Source: Xanthomonas bromi
GTDB taxonomy: Bacteria > Pseudomonadota > Gammaproteobacteria > Xanthomonadales > Xanthomonadaceae
Assembly (NCBI RefSeq): GCF_900092025.1
Contig: NZ_FLTX01000039.1
Span: 62,001 to 126,000, forward strand
Length of the DNA: 64,000 bases
Direction of reading: 5' to 3'
Made by a program: the position numbers and the translations under genes. The notes beneath the pieces are model-generated. The model had not been told where the DNA came from. It ran no database searches and worked only from the letters and a program-made list of their open reading frames with translations. Below, piece by piece: positions 29,128 through 38,018 of the stretch (within the stretch, counting starts at the first letter, position 1; the number at the start of each line of letters is the position of its first letter).

Positions 29128-29159
29128 AAAAAAAACCCGCATCGGCCGATGCGGGTTTT
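29128..29159 (-). terminator. Intrinsic terminator in the asnB leader (attenuator)
   Basis: A perfect 28-bp palindrome (29132-29159; arms AAAACCCGCATC with a central GGCC) is followed on the minus strand by eight U (29135-29128). It ends 72 nt before asnB and about 30 nt after the leader ORF stop. It could simply end dapE transcription, but its 5' arm can alternatively pair with the upstream segment 29199-29211. Confidence 0.9.
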
Positions 29160-29211
29160 CTGATTCCTGGGCGTTTGGTGTACTTCGCCTAGTCGCAGAC
29201 CCGCAGCGGCC
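29144..29211 (-). promoter_or_regulatory. Proposed antiterminator of the asnB attenuator
   Basis: On the minus strand, segment 2 (29211-29199, GGCCGCTGCGGGT) lies within the last codons of the leader ORF. It is complementary at 12 of 13 positions to segment 3 (29156-29144, ACCCGCATCGGCC), the 5' arm of the terminator. Segment 4, the 3' arm (GGCCGATGCGGGT), is a 12/13 copy of segment 2. So 2:3 and 3:4 pairing exclude each other. A ribosome stalled on the Asn codons just upstream would leave segment 2 free and favour antitermination. Confidence 0.75.
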
Positions 29212-29278
29212 GCGCACGATTATTGGCGCGCAGGTTGTTGCGGTTGGCGTTATTGAGGTTGGCGAGTCGAATGACCAT
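29189..29278 (-). CDS. Asparagine-rich leader peptide of asnB
   Basis: A 29-codon ORF (ATG at 29278, TAG at 29191-29189). The sequence starts MVIRLANLNNANRNNLRANN and ends in RVCD. Asn occurs at residues 7, 9, 10, 12, 14, 15, 19 and 20, that is 8 of 14 consecutive residues, while Asn is otherwise uncommon here. The only in-frame start is this ATG (an in-frame stop lies 27 nt upstream). No good Shine-Dalgarno is seen; a weak TTGCGT/TTAGCT promoter would start transcription almost at the ATG, so a nearly leaderless message is conceivable. Its role would be to sense Asn-tRNA charging for the attenuator; the peptide itself probably has no function. Confidence 0.8.
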   Translation of the reverse strand: MVIRLANLNNANRNNLRANNRARPLRVCD

Positions 29279-29351
29279 GCGACCGAAGCTAACCGTTCGG
29301 TTTCACCGACGCAACTGTTTCAGCGGCAACGACAGCGTGTGCGTTGTCCGC

Positions 29352-30482
29352 TCACCCGACCAGCAAGCGCTCGATCAGCGTGCGATACAGCGCTGGCAGT
29401 GCTTGTAGATCGGCCACGCGCACATGCTCGTCGACCTGATGGATGCTGGCATTGACCGGGCCGACTTCGATGCATTGCGCGCCCAGCGGTGCAATGAAGC
29501 GCGCATCGGAAGTGCCGCCACCAGTGCTCTCTTCCGGCGGCGCACCGGCGAACTCGCCCAACACCTCACGCGCGACGCTGCGCAACCGCCCTTCCGGGGT
29601 GTAGAACGGCTCGCCGCTGCGATGCCAGCGCAGCGCGTAGTCCAGCGCATGCCGATCGAGCAGTGCGGTGATTTCGGCCTCCAGCCGCGGCGCATCCCAA
29701 TGCGGGGTGTAGCGCAGATTGAACGCCACCTGCAGCTCGCCGGGAATCACGTTGTTGGCGCCGGTGCCGGCATGGATGTTGGAAAGTTGCAGGCTGGTCG
29801 GCGGGAAGCTTTCGAAGCCGTCGTCCCATTGCCGCGCGACCAATTCAGCCAGCGCAGGCGCTGCCAGATGGATCGGGTTGCGCGCCTTGTGCGGGTACGC
29901 CACATGCCCCTGCACACCCTTGACGATCAGCGTGCCGGACAAGCTGCCGCGACGGCCGACGCGCAACAGATCGCCCAAGCGCTCGGTGGACGACGGCTCG
30001 CCGGTGATGCACCAGTCGATCGTCTGCCCGCGTTCGCGAAACAGGTCTGCGACTCGGCGCACGCCATCGATGGCATCGCCCTCCTCGTCCGAAGTCAGCA
30101 ACACTGCCAGCGTGCCGGTATGCGTGGGATGCGCGGCAACGAACTGCTCGGCGGCGACAACGAACGCGGCCACGCTGCCTTTCATGTCGGCCGTGCCGCG
30201 CCCGTACAACACGCCATCGCGGATCTGCGGTGCGAACGGATCGCTGGTCCACGCCTCGCGCGGACCGGGCGGCACCACGTCGGTATGCCCGAGTAACACC
30301 AACACCGGTGCACCGCTGCCGTGCGTGGCCCACAGATTGTCGACATCCCCCAGGCGCAGGTGTTCGCAGGCGAAGCCTGCGGCAGTCAAGCGCTCTGCAA
30401 GCAGTGCCTGGCAGCCGGCATCGTCGGGCGTGACCGACGCACGGGCGAGCAGATCGCAGGTCAACTCCAGCACATCGTTCAT
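29352..30482 (-). CDS. dapE: Succinyl-diaminopimelate desuccinylase
   Basis: A 376-residue M20-family dizinc hydrolase. Zinc ligands: His66 in [11 protein letters not shown], Asp99 in [10 protein letters not shown], and the DEEGDA motif with the catalytic Glu near residue 132; later GEPSS and the C-terminal His in [10 protein letters not shown]. The dimerisation lid (residues about 180-290) is present. It converts N-succinyl-LL-diaminopimelate to LL-DAP for lysine and peptidoglycan. dapD lies 1.3 kb upstream on the same strand. Confidence 0.95.
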   Translation of the reverse strand: MNDVLELTCDLLARASVTPDDAGCQALLAERLTAAGFACEHLRLGDVDNLWATHGSGAPVLVLLGHTDVVPPGPREAWTSDPFAPQIRDGVLYGRGTADMKGSVAAFVVAAEQFVAAHPTHTGTLAVLLTSDEEGDAIDGVRRVADLFRERGQTIDWCITGEPSSTERLGDLLRVGRRGSLSGTLIVKGVQGHVAYPHKARNPIHLAAPALAELVARQWDDGFESFPPTSLQLSNIHAGTGANNVIPGELQVAFNLRYTPHWDAPRLEAEITALLDRHALDYALRWHRSGEPFYTPEGRLRSVAREVLGEFAGAPPEESTGGGTSDARFIAPLGAQCIEVGPVNASIHQVDEHVRVADLQALPALYRTLIERLLVG

Positions 30483-30500
30483 GTCATTGCCTCTCAGTCA

Positions 30501-30988
30501 TCACAAGGTCGGCTCGGCAGTGCCTTCTTCGGCATGCCGTCCAGGCCACCGCAGCGTCCACACGCTGACCATAAAACGTTCGTTGCCCGGCATCCGACCG
30601 CGATGACTGCCTGTCTCCACGAAACCGCAGCGTCGATAGAACGCCTGCGCTGCACGATTCCCTTCCAGCAACTCCAACGTCAGTCCCATGGGATGCGCCT
30701 GCTTGGCCGCATCGACCAGCGCTGTGCCGACATCGCGGCGGCGCACGTCTGGCGCGACGTACAGCCAGGCCAGTTCGTGCGCGTCGTAGGCGACGAATCC
30801 GACCACCCGTTCGTCCAGCACTGCGACGCAGAGCCGGTAGTGGACGAACAAGCCCTCACGCTCGGCGGCGACCGACAAGGGCAGGAAGGCCTCCGCCAGC
30901 CCGGCTGCCGCAACTCGTCCTGACGCGCAGCATCGTGGACGGCGCACAGCGCCGACCAGTCGTCGTGGCGGTACGGCCGCAGCGTCAC
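30501..30988 (-). pseudogene. GNAT acetyltransferase gene with a frameshift
   Basis: The frame begins at GTG 30988, overlapping the arsC-like stop as GTGA, and encodes VTLRPYRHDDWSALCAVHDA then ARQDELR. Near 30903 it must shift to the frame that continues AGLAEAFLPLSVAAEREGLF, FVAYDAHELAWLYVAPDVRR, DVGTALVDAAKQ and ELLEGNRAAQAFYRRCGFVE to the stop at 30501. Loss of one base in the run CGGCAGCCGGG (minus strand) explains it. Both halves together make a complete GNAT of about 162 residues with the V-x4-R-x5-G/A acetyl-CoA loop and the NxxAxxFYxxxGF motif. Real mutation and base-call error are both possible. Confidence 0.75.
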
Positions 30989-31341
30989 CCGATACCCAGG
31001 CGCTGCTTGAAACCATTGTCGGAGAAGCCCTGGCTGAAGGCGCCATCGTCGGTGATGACCACCGGCCGCCGAATCAGCTGCGGGTATTCGCGCAACAACA
31101 GTTTCCACTCCGCCTCCGAGCCGGGCGACTTCTTGTTGTCGGGCAACTGCCGCCAGGTGGTGGAAGACGTGTTGATCAAGGCATCGAATCCGCCGGCCTT
31201 GCCGGCCCACTCCAGCAGCGTCTCGGGCGAGGGCTTGTTGTCGCGGTAATCCACAAACGTATAGGCGACCCCGAAACGGTCCAGCCACTTGGTGGCCTTC
31301 TTGCAGGTGTCGCAGTTCTTCAATCCGTAGAGCGTGGTCAT
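30985..31341 (-). CDS. ArsC/Spx-family protein (YffB-like)
   Basis: A 118-residue thioredoxin-fold protein. The N-terminal GLKNCDTCKKATKWL has a CxxC where arsenate reductases have CxxS, as in YffB/Spx-type members. RRPVVITDDG is the cis-Pro strand region. Family members are glutathione-dependent reductases or RNA-polymerase-binding regulators; this one is unassigned. Its ATG overlaps the upstream hypothetical gene and its stop overlaps the GNAT frame, so the three form a coupled string. Confidence 0.88.
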   Translation of the reverse strand: MTTLYGLKNCDTCKKATKWLDRFGVAYTFVDYRDNKPSPETLLEWAGKAGGFDALINTSSTTWRQLPDNKKSPGSEAEWKLLLREYPQLIRRPVVITDDGAFSQGFSDNGFKQRLGIG

Positions 31342-31781
31342 GTCGTACTCGCTTCAGCTGCCCGGCGCGCGCTCGCACGCGCCTGCAGCATGGTTGCCAA
31401 TTGATGATGGTCTTGCTCGCGTGCCGGCAGGAACACCACGGCGTCGTGCTCGCCGTGCAATGTCAGCGCGAGCCGCACCGGCGGGACCAGCCAGGCAGCG
31501 TCCACCGCGCGCAGATGGGCAAGGTCCACGCGGCGAACGCGTCCGTGCTGCGCGATCTCCAGCGCGTCGCCTGCATCGCGCACCTGCGCCCACCGCCGGG
31601 AACACCAGACCTGCCGCACCGTCAACACCACCATCAGGGCCGGCACCAGCCAACGCAGGACCTCTCCCTGCCGCGGTGCGCCGTCGCGCAGCAACAAGCC
31701 TGCGACATAGACCGCGACCCATCCCAGCCAGATGGCCGGAATACCCCAGCGCGCCCAACCACTGGCAGCACGCGACAACAT
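31338..31781 (-). CDS. Hypothetical membrane protein, two TM segments
   Basis: I placed the start at ATG 31781 (MLSRAASGWARWG), 27 bp after dapD; the longer frame runs into dapD. The 147-residue product has two hydrophobic helices near the N-terminus (IPAIWLGWVAVYVAGLLL and VLRWLVPALMVVLTV) and then a soluble domain with alternating strands (LEIAQHGRVRRVDLAHLRAV, LALTLHGEHDAVVFLPA), resembling the small PH-like domains found after paired TM helices in many bacterial proteins. I do not recognise a named family. The stop overlaps the next gene's ATG as ATGA. Confidence 0.65.
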   Translation of the reverse strand: MLSRAASGWARWGIPAIWLGWVAVYVAGLLLRDGAPRQGEVLRWLVPALMVVLTVRQVWCSRRWAQVRDAGDALEIAQHGRVRRVDLAHLRAVDAAWLVPPVRLALTLHGEHDAVVFLPAREQDHHQLATMLQARASARRAAEASTT

Positions 31782-31807
31782 CGCGCCGGTGGCCGGGCGT
31801 GCCGTGC

Positions 31808-33007
31808 TCAATCCGCAAGCCCACGCAGCAACTCGTTGACGCTGGTCTTGCTGCGCGTTTTCGCATCCACCTGCTTGACGATCACCGCGCAATACAGCGA
31901 GTGCGATCCATCCTTGGAGGGCAGTTGGCCGGACACCACCACGCTGTACGGTGGCACGTACCCATAGGAACTCTCGCCGGTGGCGCGGTTATAGATGCGC
32001 GTGCTCTGGCCGATGAACACGCCCATGCCGATCACGCTGTGATGGCCGATGACCACGCCTTCGACCACTTCCGAGCGTGCACCGATGAAGCAATGGTCTT
32101 CGATGATGGTGGGGCTGGCTTGCAGCGGTTCGAGCACGCCACCGATGCCGGCACCGCCGGACAGATGGCAATGCTTGCCGATCTGCGCGCACGACCCCAC
32201 CGTGGCCCAGGTGTCGACCATGGTGCCTTCGCCGACGTAGGCGCCGATATTGGTGAAGCTCGGCATCAGCACCACGTCCTTGCCGAAGTAACTGCCGCGA
32301 CGCGCCACCGCGCCGGGCACCACGCGCACGCCGGCCTTGCGGAATTCGGCTTCATGGAAGCCTGCAAAGCGCGATTCCACCTTGTCCCAGAACGGCGCCG
32401 GCTGCGCATCGATCACCGCCATCTCGTTGACGCGGAAATACAGCAGCACGGCTTTCTTCAACCACGCGTTGACGGTCCAGCCGCCCTGCCCGTCCGGCTC
32501 GGCGACGCGGAATTCGCCGCTTTCCAGGCCGTCGATCACGCGGGTGACGATGGCGCGGGTGGAGCCGTCGATCTCGTCCAGGGTCAGCATCGCGCGACGT
32601 TCGAACGCGCTTTCGATCCCGAATTTCAGTTCGTCGCTGCCGACCTGCGTTGCGGCACTGTGCACGGCCTGCTCGGCGAGCGGTAGTTTCTTTGCAGCAG
32701 CCGTCTTCTTGCCGGCCGGCGCAGAGACCACCTTGGTCGGCTGCGTGGTCATGCGCGGCGCGGCGGACGCCGCGGTCTTGCCGACCGCCTTCCTTGCAGC
32801 GGTCTTCTGGCCTGCTGCGCCAGGCGCAACGGATTTCTTGCCGGGAGCGCCAGCCGTAGCGCGCTTCTTGCCGACGCCAACAACTGGCTTGGAGTCGGCA
32901 GCGACCGACGCCTTGGCGGCCTTGCCGCGCGCAGCACCCGCGGGCTTGGACGCTGCGTGGGTGGTGGTCGCGCTGGACGTGCGCGCAGTCTTCTTGCTGG
33001 TGGCCAT
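31808..33007 (-). CDS. dapD: Tetrahydrodipicolinate N-succinyltransferase with H1-like N-terminal extension
   Basis: Start ATG 33007 with GGAG 8 nt upstream and 16 bp after glnD; 399 residues. Residues from about 124 align with E. coli DapD (274 aa): [54 protein letters not shown], the left-handed beta-helix with [19 protein letters not shown], and [18 protein letters not shown]. It catalyses the succinyl-CoA step of DAP/lysine synthesis. The first 120 residues are Ala/Lys/Thr-rich ([34 protein letters not shown]), like histone-H1 tails, and are absent from standard DapD. No alternative ATG with a ribosome site is evident before the core, so the extension is probably translated. Confidence 0.92.
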   Translation of the reverse strand: MATSKKTARTSSATTTHAASKPAGAARGKAAKASVAADSKPVVGVGKKRATAGAPGKKSVAPGAAGQKTAARKAVGKTAASAAPRMTTQPTKVVSAPAGKKTAAAKKLPLAEQAVHSAATQVGSDELKFGIESAFERRAMLTLDEIDGSTRAIVTRVIDGLESGEFRVAEPDGQGGWTVNAWLKKAVLLYFRVNEMAVIDAQPAPFWDKVESRFAGFHEAEFRKAGVRVVPGAVARRGSYFGKDVVLMPSFTNIGAYVGEGTMVDTWATVGSCAQIGKHCHLSGGAGIGGVLEPLQASPTIIEDHCFIGARSEVVEGVVIGHHSVIGMGVFIGQSTRIYNRATGESSYGYVPPYSVVVSGQLPSKDGSHSLYCAVIVKQVDAKTRSKTSVNELLRGLAD

Positions 33008-33023
33008 GGGGGTCTCCGGAGTG

Positions 33024-35633
33024 CTAGACGGGGTCGAGGCAGGCGCACAGCGCATCGCGCAGGGCCTGCCGGGCGGATTCGGACAACGGGCGGGCGTGCT
33101 CGTCGGTGATCTGGAACTGGTCTTCGGCGCGCTCGCCGAAGGTGGCGATGCGCGCGTCGTGCACGCGCAGGTGCTGGATGCGCAACACATGCGCGACATC
33201 GGCGAGCAGGCCCGGGCGGTCGGGTGCGACCAGGCTGATGCGGGTACGGCGGCCACCGGCGCTTTCGCTGAATTCCACCCGCGGTGCGAAGCGGAAATGC
33301 CGCAACTGGCGTGGCACTGCGCGCCGTGCCGGGCGCACCTTCTGCAGGTCGCCGGCGAGCACCTGGCGCAGCGTTGCCGCCAGTCGCTGCGGGTCGCCGT
33401 CGGCGTATGTTTCCTGCGGCAATACTTCGAACACGTCGAAGATTGCGTCATGTGGCGCGTCCAGCACGCGTGCGCGATGGATGCCGTAGCCCTTGCGATC
33501 GAGCGTGGCCACGATGGCCGCAAACAGCCCATCGCGGTCGGGCGAATACACGAACACTTCCAGCGCATCGTTGTCAGGCACTGCGCGACGCGCCTTGACC
33601 AGGGTCTGGCCGATGTCCACTTCGATCAGCGCGGCGGCCTGCCAGGCCAATTGCTCGGGCCGGAAGCGCAGGAAATTCTCGTCCGGCATGCCGGCGAATT
33701 GCCGGTCGATGGTGGCATCGTCATGGCCTTGCGCCTGCATCAGCGCACGTGCGGATTCGCGCGCTTCGCGGAGCCGTTCTTCGCGCGGCGGCGGGTGCTC
33801 CAGGCCTTCGCGCAAGGCGCGGCGCGCAGCGAAATACAGATCCGCCAACAACCGGTCTTTCCATGCATTCCACAGCTTGGGACTGGTGCCGGCGATGTCG
33901 GCGCAGGTCAGCAGATACAGGTAATCCAGACGCTCGCGCGTGCCGACCAGGGTGGCGAAACGGTGGATCACTTCCGGGTCGGAAATGTCCTGCTTCTGCG
34001 CGGTGACCGACATGCGCAAGTGTTGCTCCACCAGCCAGGTCACCAGTTCGGTATCGCCTTGACTGAGGCGATGCGCGAGGCAGAACGCGCGCGCATCCAC
34101 CGCACCCAGTTCGGAATGATCGCCGCCGCGGCCCTTGGCAATGTCGTGAAACAGCCCGGCCAGCAGCAGCAATTCCGGCTTGCGCAGGCGCGGCCACACT
34201 TCATGCGCGATCGAGAAACGCTCGTCGGCGCGCCCGGCGGCAAACAACGCGATGTTCCGCAGCACCATCAAGGTGTGCTGGTCCACCGTGTAGACATGGA
34301 ACAGGTCGAACTGCATGCGTCCGGAAACGCTGGCGAATGCCGGGATCCACTGCCCCAGCACGCCCAGCCGCGCCATGCGATTGAGCGTTTCCACCGCACG
34401 CGGGCCGCGTAGCAGCGACATGAAGCGTTCGCGGGCAATGGCATCGGCAACCTCGTAAGCCGGCAGGTTGTGCAGTACCTCGGCCAGCGCGCGCGCGGTC
34501 AGCGAATGCAGCCCGCGCACCTCGCGATGCGCGGCCCATTGCGCAAACAGCGCGAACACCTGCAACACATCGCCGCCCGGCCAGCTCTCTGCATCGGCAG
34601 CCAGATAGCCGCGACGCAGGCTGAAGCCGCCACCGAGCGGTTCGGGCGTCGCTTCGCCATCGAACTGTTCTTCGAAGCGCTGCAACAACCGGTCGCTGAT
34701 GCGGCGAATCAATGCAGCGCTGCAGTAGAAGCGCTGCATCATTTTTTCCACGCCCAGGCTTTCCAGGTCGTCGGCAAACCCGAGCCGCTCGGCGAGGGTC
34801 TTCTGATAATCGAAACGCAGGCGCTCTTCCGGTCGGTTGGCCACCATGTGCAGACCGAAACGCAGACGGGCAAGCGCTTCGCGTTCGCGGCGCAGCGCGG
34901 CTGCTTCGTCGCAGCCGACATGGCCCAGCCCGACCAAGGCTTCCAGGTCCTTGACCCCGAACGCACGCAAGGCCATCCAGCCCAGCGTCTGCAGATCGCG
35001 CAGACCGCCGGGGCCATCCTTGATGTCGGGTTCGAGATTATCGGCGGTGTCGCCGAAGCGCTGATGGCGCGCCAGCAATTCCTCGCGCTTGGCCTGGAAG
35101 AAGTCGCGCGGCGGCCACACCTGCGGCGGCGCGATCGCCGTCGCCAGCGCAGCGCGCGCGGCGGCATCGGCCACCAGCGCGCGCGATTCGATCAGCGCGG
35201 TGAGCACCGTCTGGTCGGCCGCGGCCACCGTGCATTGCGCGGGCGAGCGCACCGCGTGGCTGATTGGCAGACCCACATGCCACAGTAGCGCGAACAGGCG
35301 CGCCAAGTTTTGCTCATGCTGCTGCTGGGCCGCGCTTTCGCCCAGCACCAGCACATCCACATCCGAACGCGGGAACAGTTCGCCACGCCCGTAGCCGCCG
35401 ACCGCATGCAGCGACAAACCGCTATCGGCCGGAATGCAGCGGGTCCAGGCGTTACGCATCAATTGGTCGACTGCGCGTGCGCGCAACGCGACCAGCCGCT
35501 CGATCGGCTCGCCCTGATCGAAACGTTTGCACAGGCGCGTGTCCGCGTGCACCAGCAGCGGACGGGCCTGTGCGGCCCATTCCGCGTCGCCGGCGACACC
35601 CGGGTCGGGTCGCTCCGCCGGCGCGTCCGTCAT
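33024..35633 (-). CDS. glnD: Bifunctional uridylyltransferase / uridylyl-removing enzyme (PII)
   Basis: ATG 35633 overlaps the map stop (ATGA). An 869-residue protein with four domains: nucleotidyltransferase ([20 protein letters not shown], about residues 80-100), a linker/GlnE-like region, an HD domain ([20 protein letters not shown], about 495-515) and two C-terminal ACT domains ([20 protein letters not shown] and [20 protein letters not shown]). It uridylylates PII when glutamine is low and removes UMP when high, which sets glutamine synthetase and nitrogen gene activity. Co-location with asnB and dap genes groups amino-nitrogen functions. Confidence 0.96.
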   Translation of the reverse strand: MTDAPAERPDPGVAGDAEWAAQARPLLVHADTRLCKRFDQGEPIERLVALRARAVDQLMRNAWTRCIPADSGLSLHAVGGYGRGELFPRSDVDVLVLGESAAQQQHEQNLARLFALLWHVGLPISHAVRSPAQCTVAAADQTVLTALIESRALVADAAARAALATAIAPPQVWPPRDFFQAKREELLARHQRFGDTADNLEPDIKDGPGGLRDLQTLGWMALRAFGVKDLEALVGLGHVGCDEAAALRREREALARLRFGLHMVANRPEERLRFDYQKTLAERLGFADDLESLGVEKMMQRFYCSAALIRRISDRLLQRFEEQFDGEATPEPLGGGFSLRRGYLAADAESWPGGDVLQVFALFAQWAAHREVRGLHSLTARALAEVLHNLPAYEVADAIARERFMSLLRGPRAVETLNRMARLGVLGQWIPAFASVSGRMQFDLFHVYTVDQHTLMVLRNIALFAAGRADERFSIAHEVWPRLRKPELLLLAGLFHDIAKGRGGDHSELGAVDARAFCLAHRLSQGDTELVTWLVEQHLRMSVTAQKQDISDPEVIHRFATLVGTRERLDYLYLLTCADIAGTSPKLWNAWKDRLLADLYFAARRALREGLEHPPPREERLREARESARALMQAQGHDDATIDRQFAGMPDENFLRFRPEQLAWQAAALIEVDIGQTLVKARRAVPDNDALEVFVYSPDRDGLFAAIVATLDRKGYGIHRARVLDAPHDAIFDVFEVLPQETYADGDPQRLAATLRQVLAGDLQKVRPARRAVPRQLRHFRFAPRVEFSESAGGRRTRISLVAPDRPGLLADVAHVLRIQHLRVHDARIATFGERAEDQFQITDEHARPLSESARQALRDALCACLDPV

Positions 35634-36406
35634 ACCGGCGCGGGCGAATTGGCCGACAGCGTCAGCACGTCCACGCCGTCTTCGGTGACCGCCACCATGT
35701 GTTCCCACTGCGCAGACAACTTGCGGTCCTTGGTGACCACGGTCCAGCCGTCCGGCAGCGTCTTATGGTGATAGGTGCCTTCGTTGATCATCGGTTCGAT
35801 GGTGAAGGTCATCCCCGGTTTGAGCACCAGGCCTTCGCCCGGACGGCCGTAATGCATCACCTGCGGCTCGTCGTGATAGACCTTGCCGATGCCGTGGCCG
35901 CAGTAATCACGCACCACGCTGAAGCGCTCGGATTCGGCGAACTTCTGGATGGCATGGCCCACATCGCCCAGCGTGGCGCCCGGCTTGACCGCCCGGATAC
36001 CGCGCCACATCGCTTCATACGTGGTGTCGACCAGGCGCTTGGCCATCACCGACGGGGTCCCGACGTAGTACATGCGACTGGTATCGCCGTGCCAGCCGTC
36101 CTTGATGACGGTGACGTCGATATTGACGATGTCGCCGTCCTTCAACACCTTGGCTGCGCTCGGGATGCCGTGGCAGATCACGTTATTGACCGAGGTACAC
36201 ACGCTTTTGGGGAAGCCGCGGTAACCCACGTTGGCAGGAATGGTGCCCTGCACGTTGACGATGTGGTCGTGGCAGATACGGTCCAGCTCGGCAGTGGTCA
36301 CGCCCGGTTGAACGTACGGAGCCACGACATCGAGCACTTCGGCGGCCAGGCGGCCAGCGACGCGCATCAGTTCGATTTCTTCTTTGGTTTTTAGATTGAC
36401 GCTCAT
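35630..36406 (-). CDS. map: Methionine aminopeptidase, type I
   Basis: Start ATG 36406 (MSVNLKTKEEIELM), 258 residues, the usual length. Metal ligands are visible: Asp in VNIDVTVIKDGWHGDTSRM, His in CGHGIGKVYHDEPQV, Glu in MTFTIEPMI and Glu in SAQWEHMVAV. The enzyme removes initiator Met from nascent proteins. In many proteobacteria map sits beside rpsB; here a fimbrial operon of 6 kb lies between the divergent map and rpsB-tsf, which suggests an insertion at that junction (inference). Confidence 0.96.
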   Translation of the reverse strand: MSVNLKTKEEIELMRVAGRLAAEVLDVVAPYVQPGVTTAELDRICHDHIVNVQGTIPANVGYRGFPKSVCTSVNNVICHGIPSAAKVLKDGDIVNIDVTVIKDGWHGDTSRMYYVGTPSVMAKRLVDTTYEAMWRGIRAVKPGATLGDVGHAIQKFAESERFSVVRDYCGHGIGKVYHDEPQVMHYGRPGEGLVLKPGMTFTIEPMINEGTYHHKTLPDGWTVVTKDRKLSAQWEHMVAVTEDGVDVLTLSANSPAPV

Positions 36407-36627
36407 GGCCGCGATTATCGCCGATTCGGGCTGAATCTGAACGCCCGAGGTGCTACGTGCTGCAAGCGGGCGGGAGAACAGCAATCTGGCGCGGGCGCGG
36501 AGATCTTTGTGAACCCGCGCAACCTCCGCCAATTCGATGGCGACCGACGTCAAGCAATGGGCGCCGCACTTCGGCAAAAAGGCTTGCCAAAGGGACTTTA
36601 GAGTCATGTGAAAGCGGCGTTAATTAA

Positions 36628-36643
36628 TGGCACGGCTGATGCA
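36628..36643 (+). promoter_or_regulatory. Candidate sigma-54 promoter of the fimbrial operon
   Basis: TGGCACGGCTGATGCA matches the RpoN consensus TGGCACG-N4-TTGCA with one mismatch. The invariant GG (36629-36630) and GC (36641-36642) are exactly 12 bp apart. Transcription would begin near 36654, giving a leader of about 48 nt to the first pilin ATG. An enhancer-binding protein site was not identified. Confidence 0.6.
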
Positions 36644-36701
36644 TTGCCTTCAGCACGACATCCCGTCGCCTCAAATGACCAGTTCGGTCAAGGAAATGTC
36701 C

Positions 36702-37226
36702 ATGCGCACTGCCCGCCCTGTCCTGCTGTCCCTCGGCCTGCTGTCGACCATTGGCGTTGCCACTGCAGCAGATACCACCACATTCAATGTCAAGATCGCC
36801 GTCACCAAGGCCTGCACGATCACCGCAGCCTCTGCGACGGACGTCGACTTCGGCTCGGTGCTTTCGACCTCGACCGCCAATGCCGACGCCAACGGCAGCG
36901 TGACCGCGCAGTGTACCGCGCTGACTCCGTACAACATCGCGTTGAGCGCGGGCAGCAATGCCGGCACCGCCAACGACGTCACCACCCGCCGGATGAAGAA
37001 TGCCGACCCGCTGGTCACCACCAACAACTTCATTGCCTACCAGCTGTATCAGGACCTGGGACGCAGCACGGTCTGGGGCAGCACCAGCGGCACCAATACG
37101 CTGAGCCGCACCGCGACCGGCATCAACCAGGTCTACCCGGTCTACGGCCGTGTGACCAACCCGTCCGCCAACAATCCCGCCACCGGTAGCTACCAAGATA
37201 CGATCACCGCAACGATTGTCTACTGA
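36702..37226 (+). CDS. Spore coat protein U-type fimbrial subunit
   Basis: I chose ATG 36702 because AAGGA lies 9 nt upstream. A 174-residue secreted protein with signal peptide (cleavage after VATA-AD) and one SCPU domain: VKIAVTKACTITAASATDVD at the start with the first Cys, VTAQCTALTPYNIALSAG with the second Cys, and the final strand DTITATIVY. These are Csu-type archaic chaperone-usher pilins that assemble into thin fibres for attachment and biofilm. It is the first gene and probably the major subunit. The candidate sigma-54 promoter lies 60 bp upstream. Confidence 0.88.
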   Translation: MRTARPVLLSLGLLSTIGVATAADTTTFNVKIAVTKACTITAASATDVDFGSVLSTSTANADANGSVTAQCTALTPYNIALSAGSNAGTANDVTTRRMKNADPLVTTNNFIAYQLYQDLGRSTVWGSTSGTNTLSRTATGINQVYPVYGRVTNPSANNPATGSYQDTITATIVY

Positions 37227-37234
37227 GCCCGCGC

Positions 37235-38002
37235 ATGACACTGCACCAGCCGTCATCACGCCTGCCGACTTGGCTGGCTCCGACCGGACTACGCGTGCTT
37301 CTGGCGCTGGCCGGTGCGTGGTCGCTGCAGGCCGCGCACGCCGCCAGCCTGCAGCTGGCGCCGACCTCGCTGACGCTGAGCGCGCAGCAGTCCGCTGACG
37401 GACTGTGGCTGAGCAACAGCGGCGGTGCGCCGGTACAGGTGCAGACCCGTGCCTATCGTTGGACACAGACCGATGGCAAGGACCAACTCGATCCGACCCA
37501 GGACCTGCTGATCAGCCCACCGATGCGCACCCTTGCCGCTGGCGAACGCCAGCTCATCCGGGTGATTCGCGCCGGACCTGCGCCTACCGGCCAGGAAGCC
37601 TGTTACCGCATCATCGTCGACGAACTGCCCAACGCCGATGCCGATCGCAAGGGCATGCAGTTCGTGCTGCGCTACTCGGTGCCGATCTTCGTGCTGCCGC
37701 CCGGCAAGACCGAGCCCATGCCGATCCTGCGCACTCAGGTGGTCGCCGGCAGCGACGGCAATGCGCAGATCCAGATCAGCAACACCGGCGATGGACACGC
37801 CCAGGTCGCCGACCTGCGGCATCAGGTCGATGGGGCGACCAAAACCGCATTGAACGGTCTGGTCGGCTATGTGCTGGCCGGCCAGACCATGCGCTGGTCG
37901 CTGGGCGCACCGCTGGCCCAGTTCGGGCACGGCACCATCATCGCAAGGATCAATGGTGAGGCGGACGAACGCACCCTGTTGGCAGCGCCTGCGGCGCCGT
38001 GA
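37235..38002 (+). CDS. Periplasmic pilus assembly chaperone (PapD-like)
   Basis: A 255-residue protein with a signal peptide ending AHAA and two immunoglobulin-like domains. N-domain: LQLAPTSLTLSAQQSADGLW, LSNSGGAPVQVQTRAYRW, and ERQLIRVIRAGPAP with the subunit-binding Arg region; the C-domain starts near residue 150. It caps pilin subunits by donor-strand complementation in the periplasm and hands them to the usher. It begins 9 bp after the pilin gene. Confidence 0.88.
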   Translation: MTLHQPSSRLPTWLAPTGLRVLLALAGAWSLQAAHAASLQLAPTSLTLSAQQSADGLWLSNSGGAPVQVQTRAYRWTQTDGKDQLDPTQDLLISPPMRTLAAGERQLIRVIRAGPAPTGQEACYRIIVDELPNADADRKGMQFVLRYSVPIFVLPPGKTEPMPILRTQVVAGSDGNAQIQISNTGDGHAQVADLRHQVDGATKTALNGLVGYVLAGQTMRWSLGAPLAQFGHGTIIARINGEADERTLLAAPAAP

Positions 38003-38018
38003 TGCGGGGCGGCTGGCG

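Noticed and set aside
29128-29159. Reading the asnB-proximal terminator as only the end of dapE
   Set aside because: It lies 190 bp after dapE, directly after an Asn-rich ORF whose end can pair with its 5' arm; a plain dapE terminator would not need this. It may still stop dapE transcripts.
27083-29455. 790-codon plus-strand open frame across asnB
   Set aside because: Mirror frame of asnB; the real content of its 3' part is the minus-strand leader and terminator.
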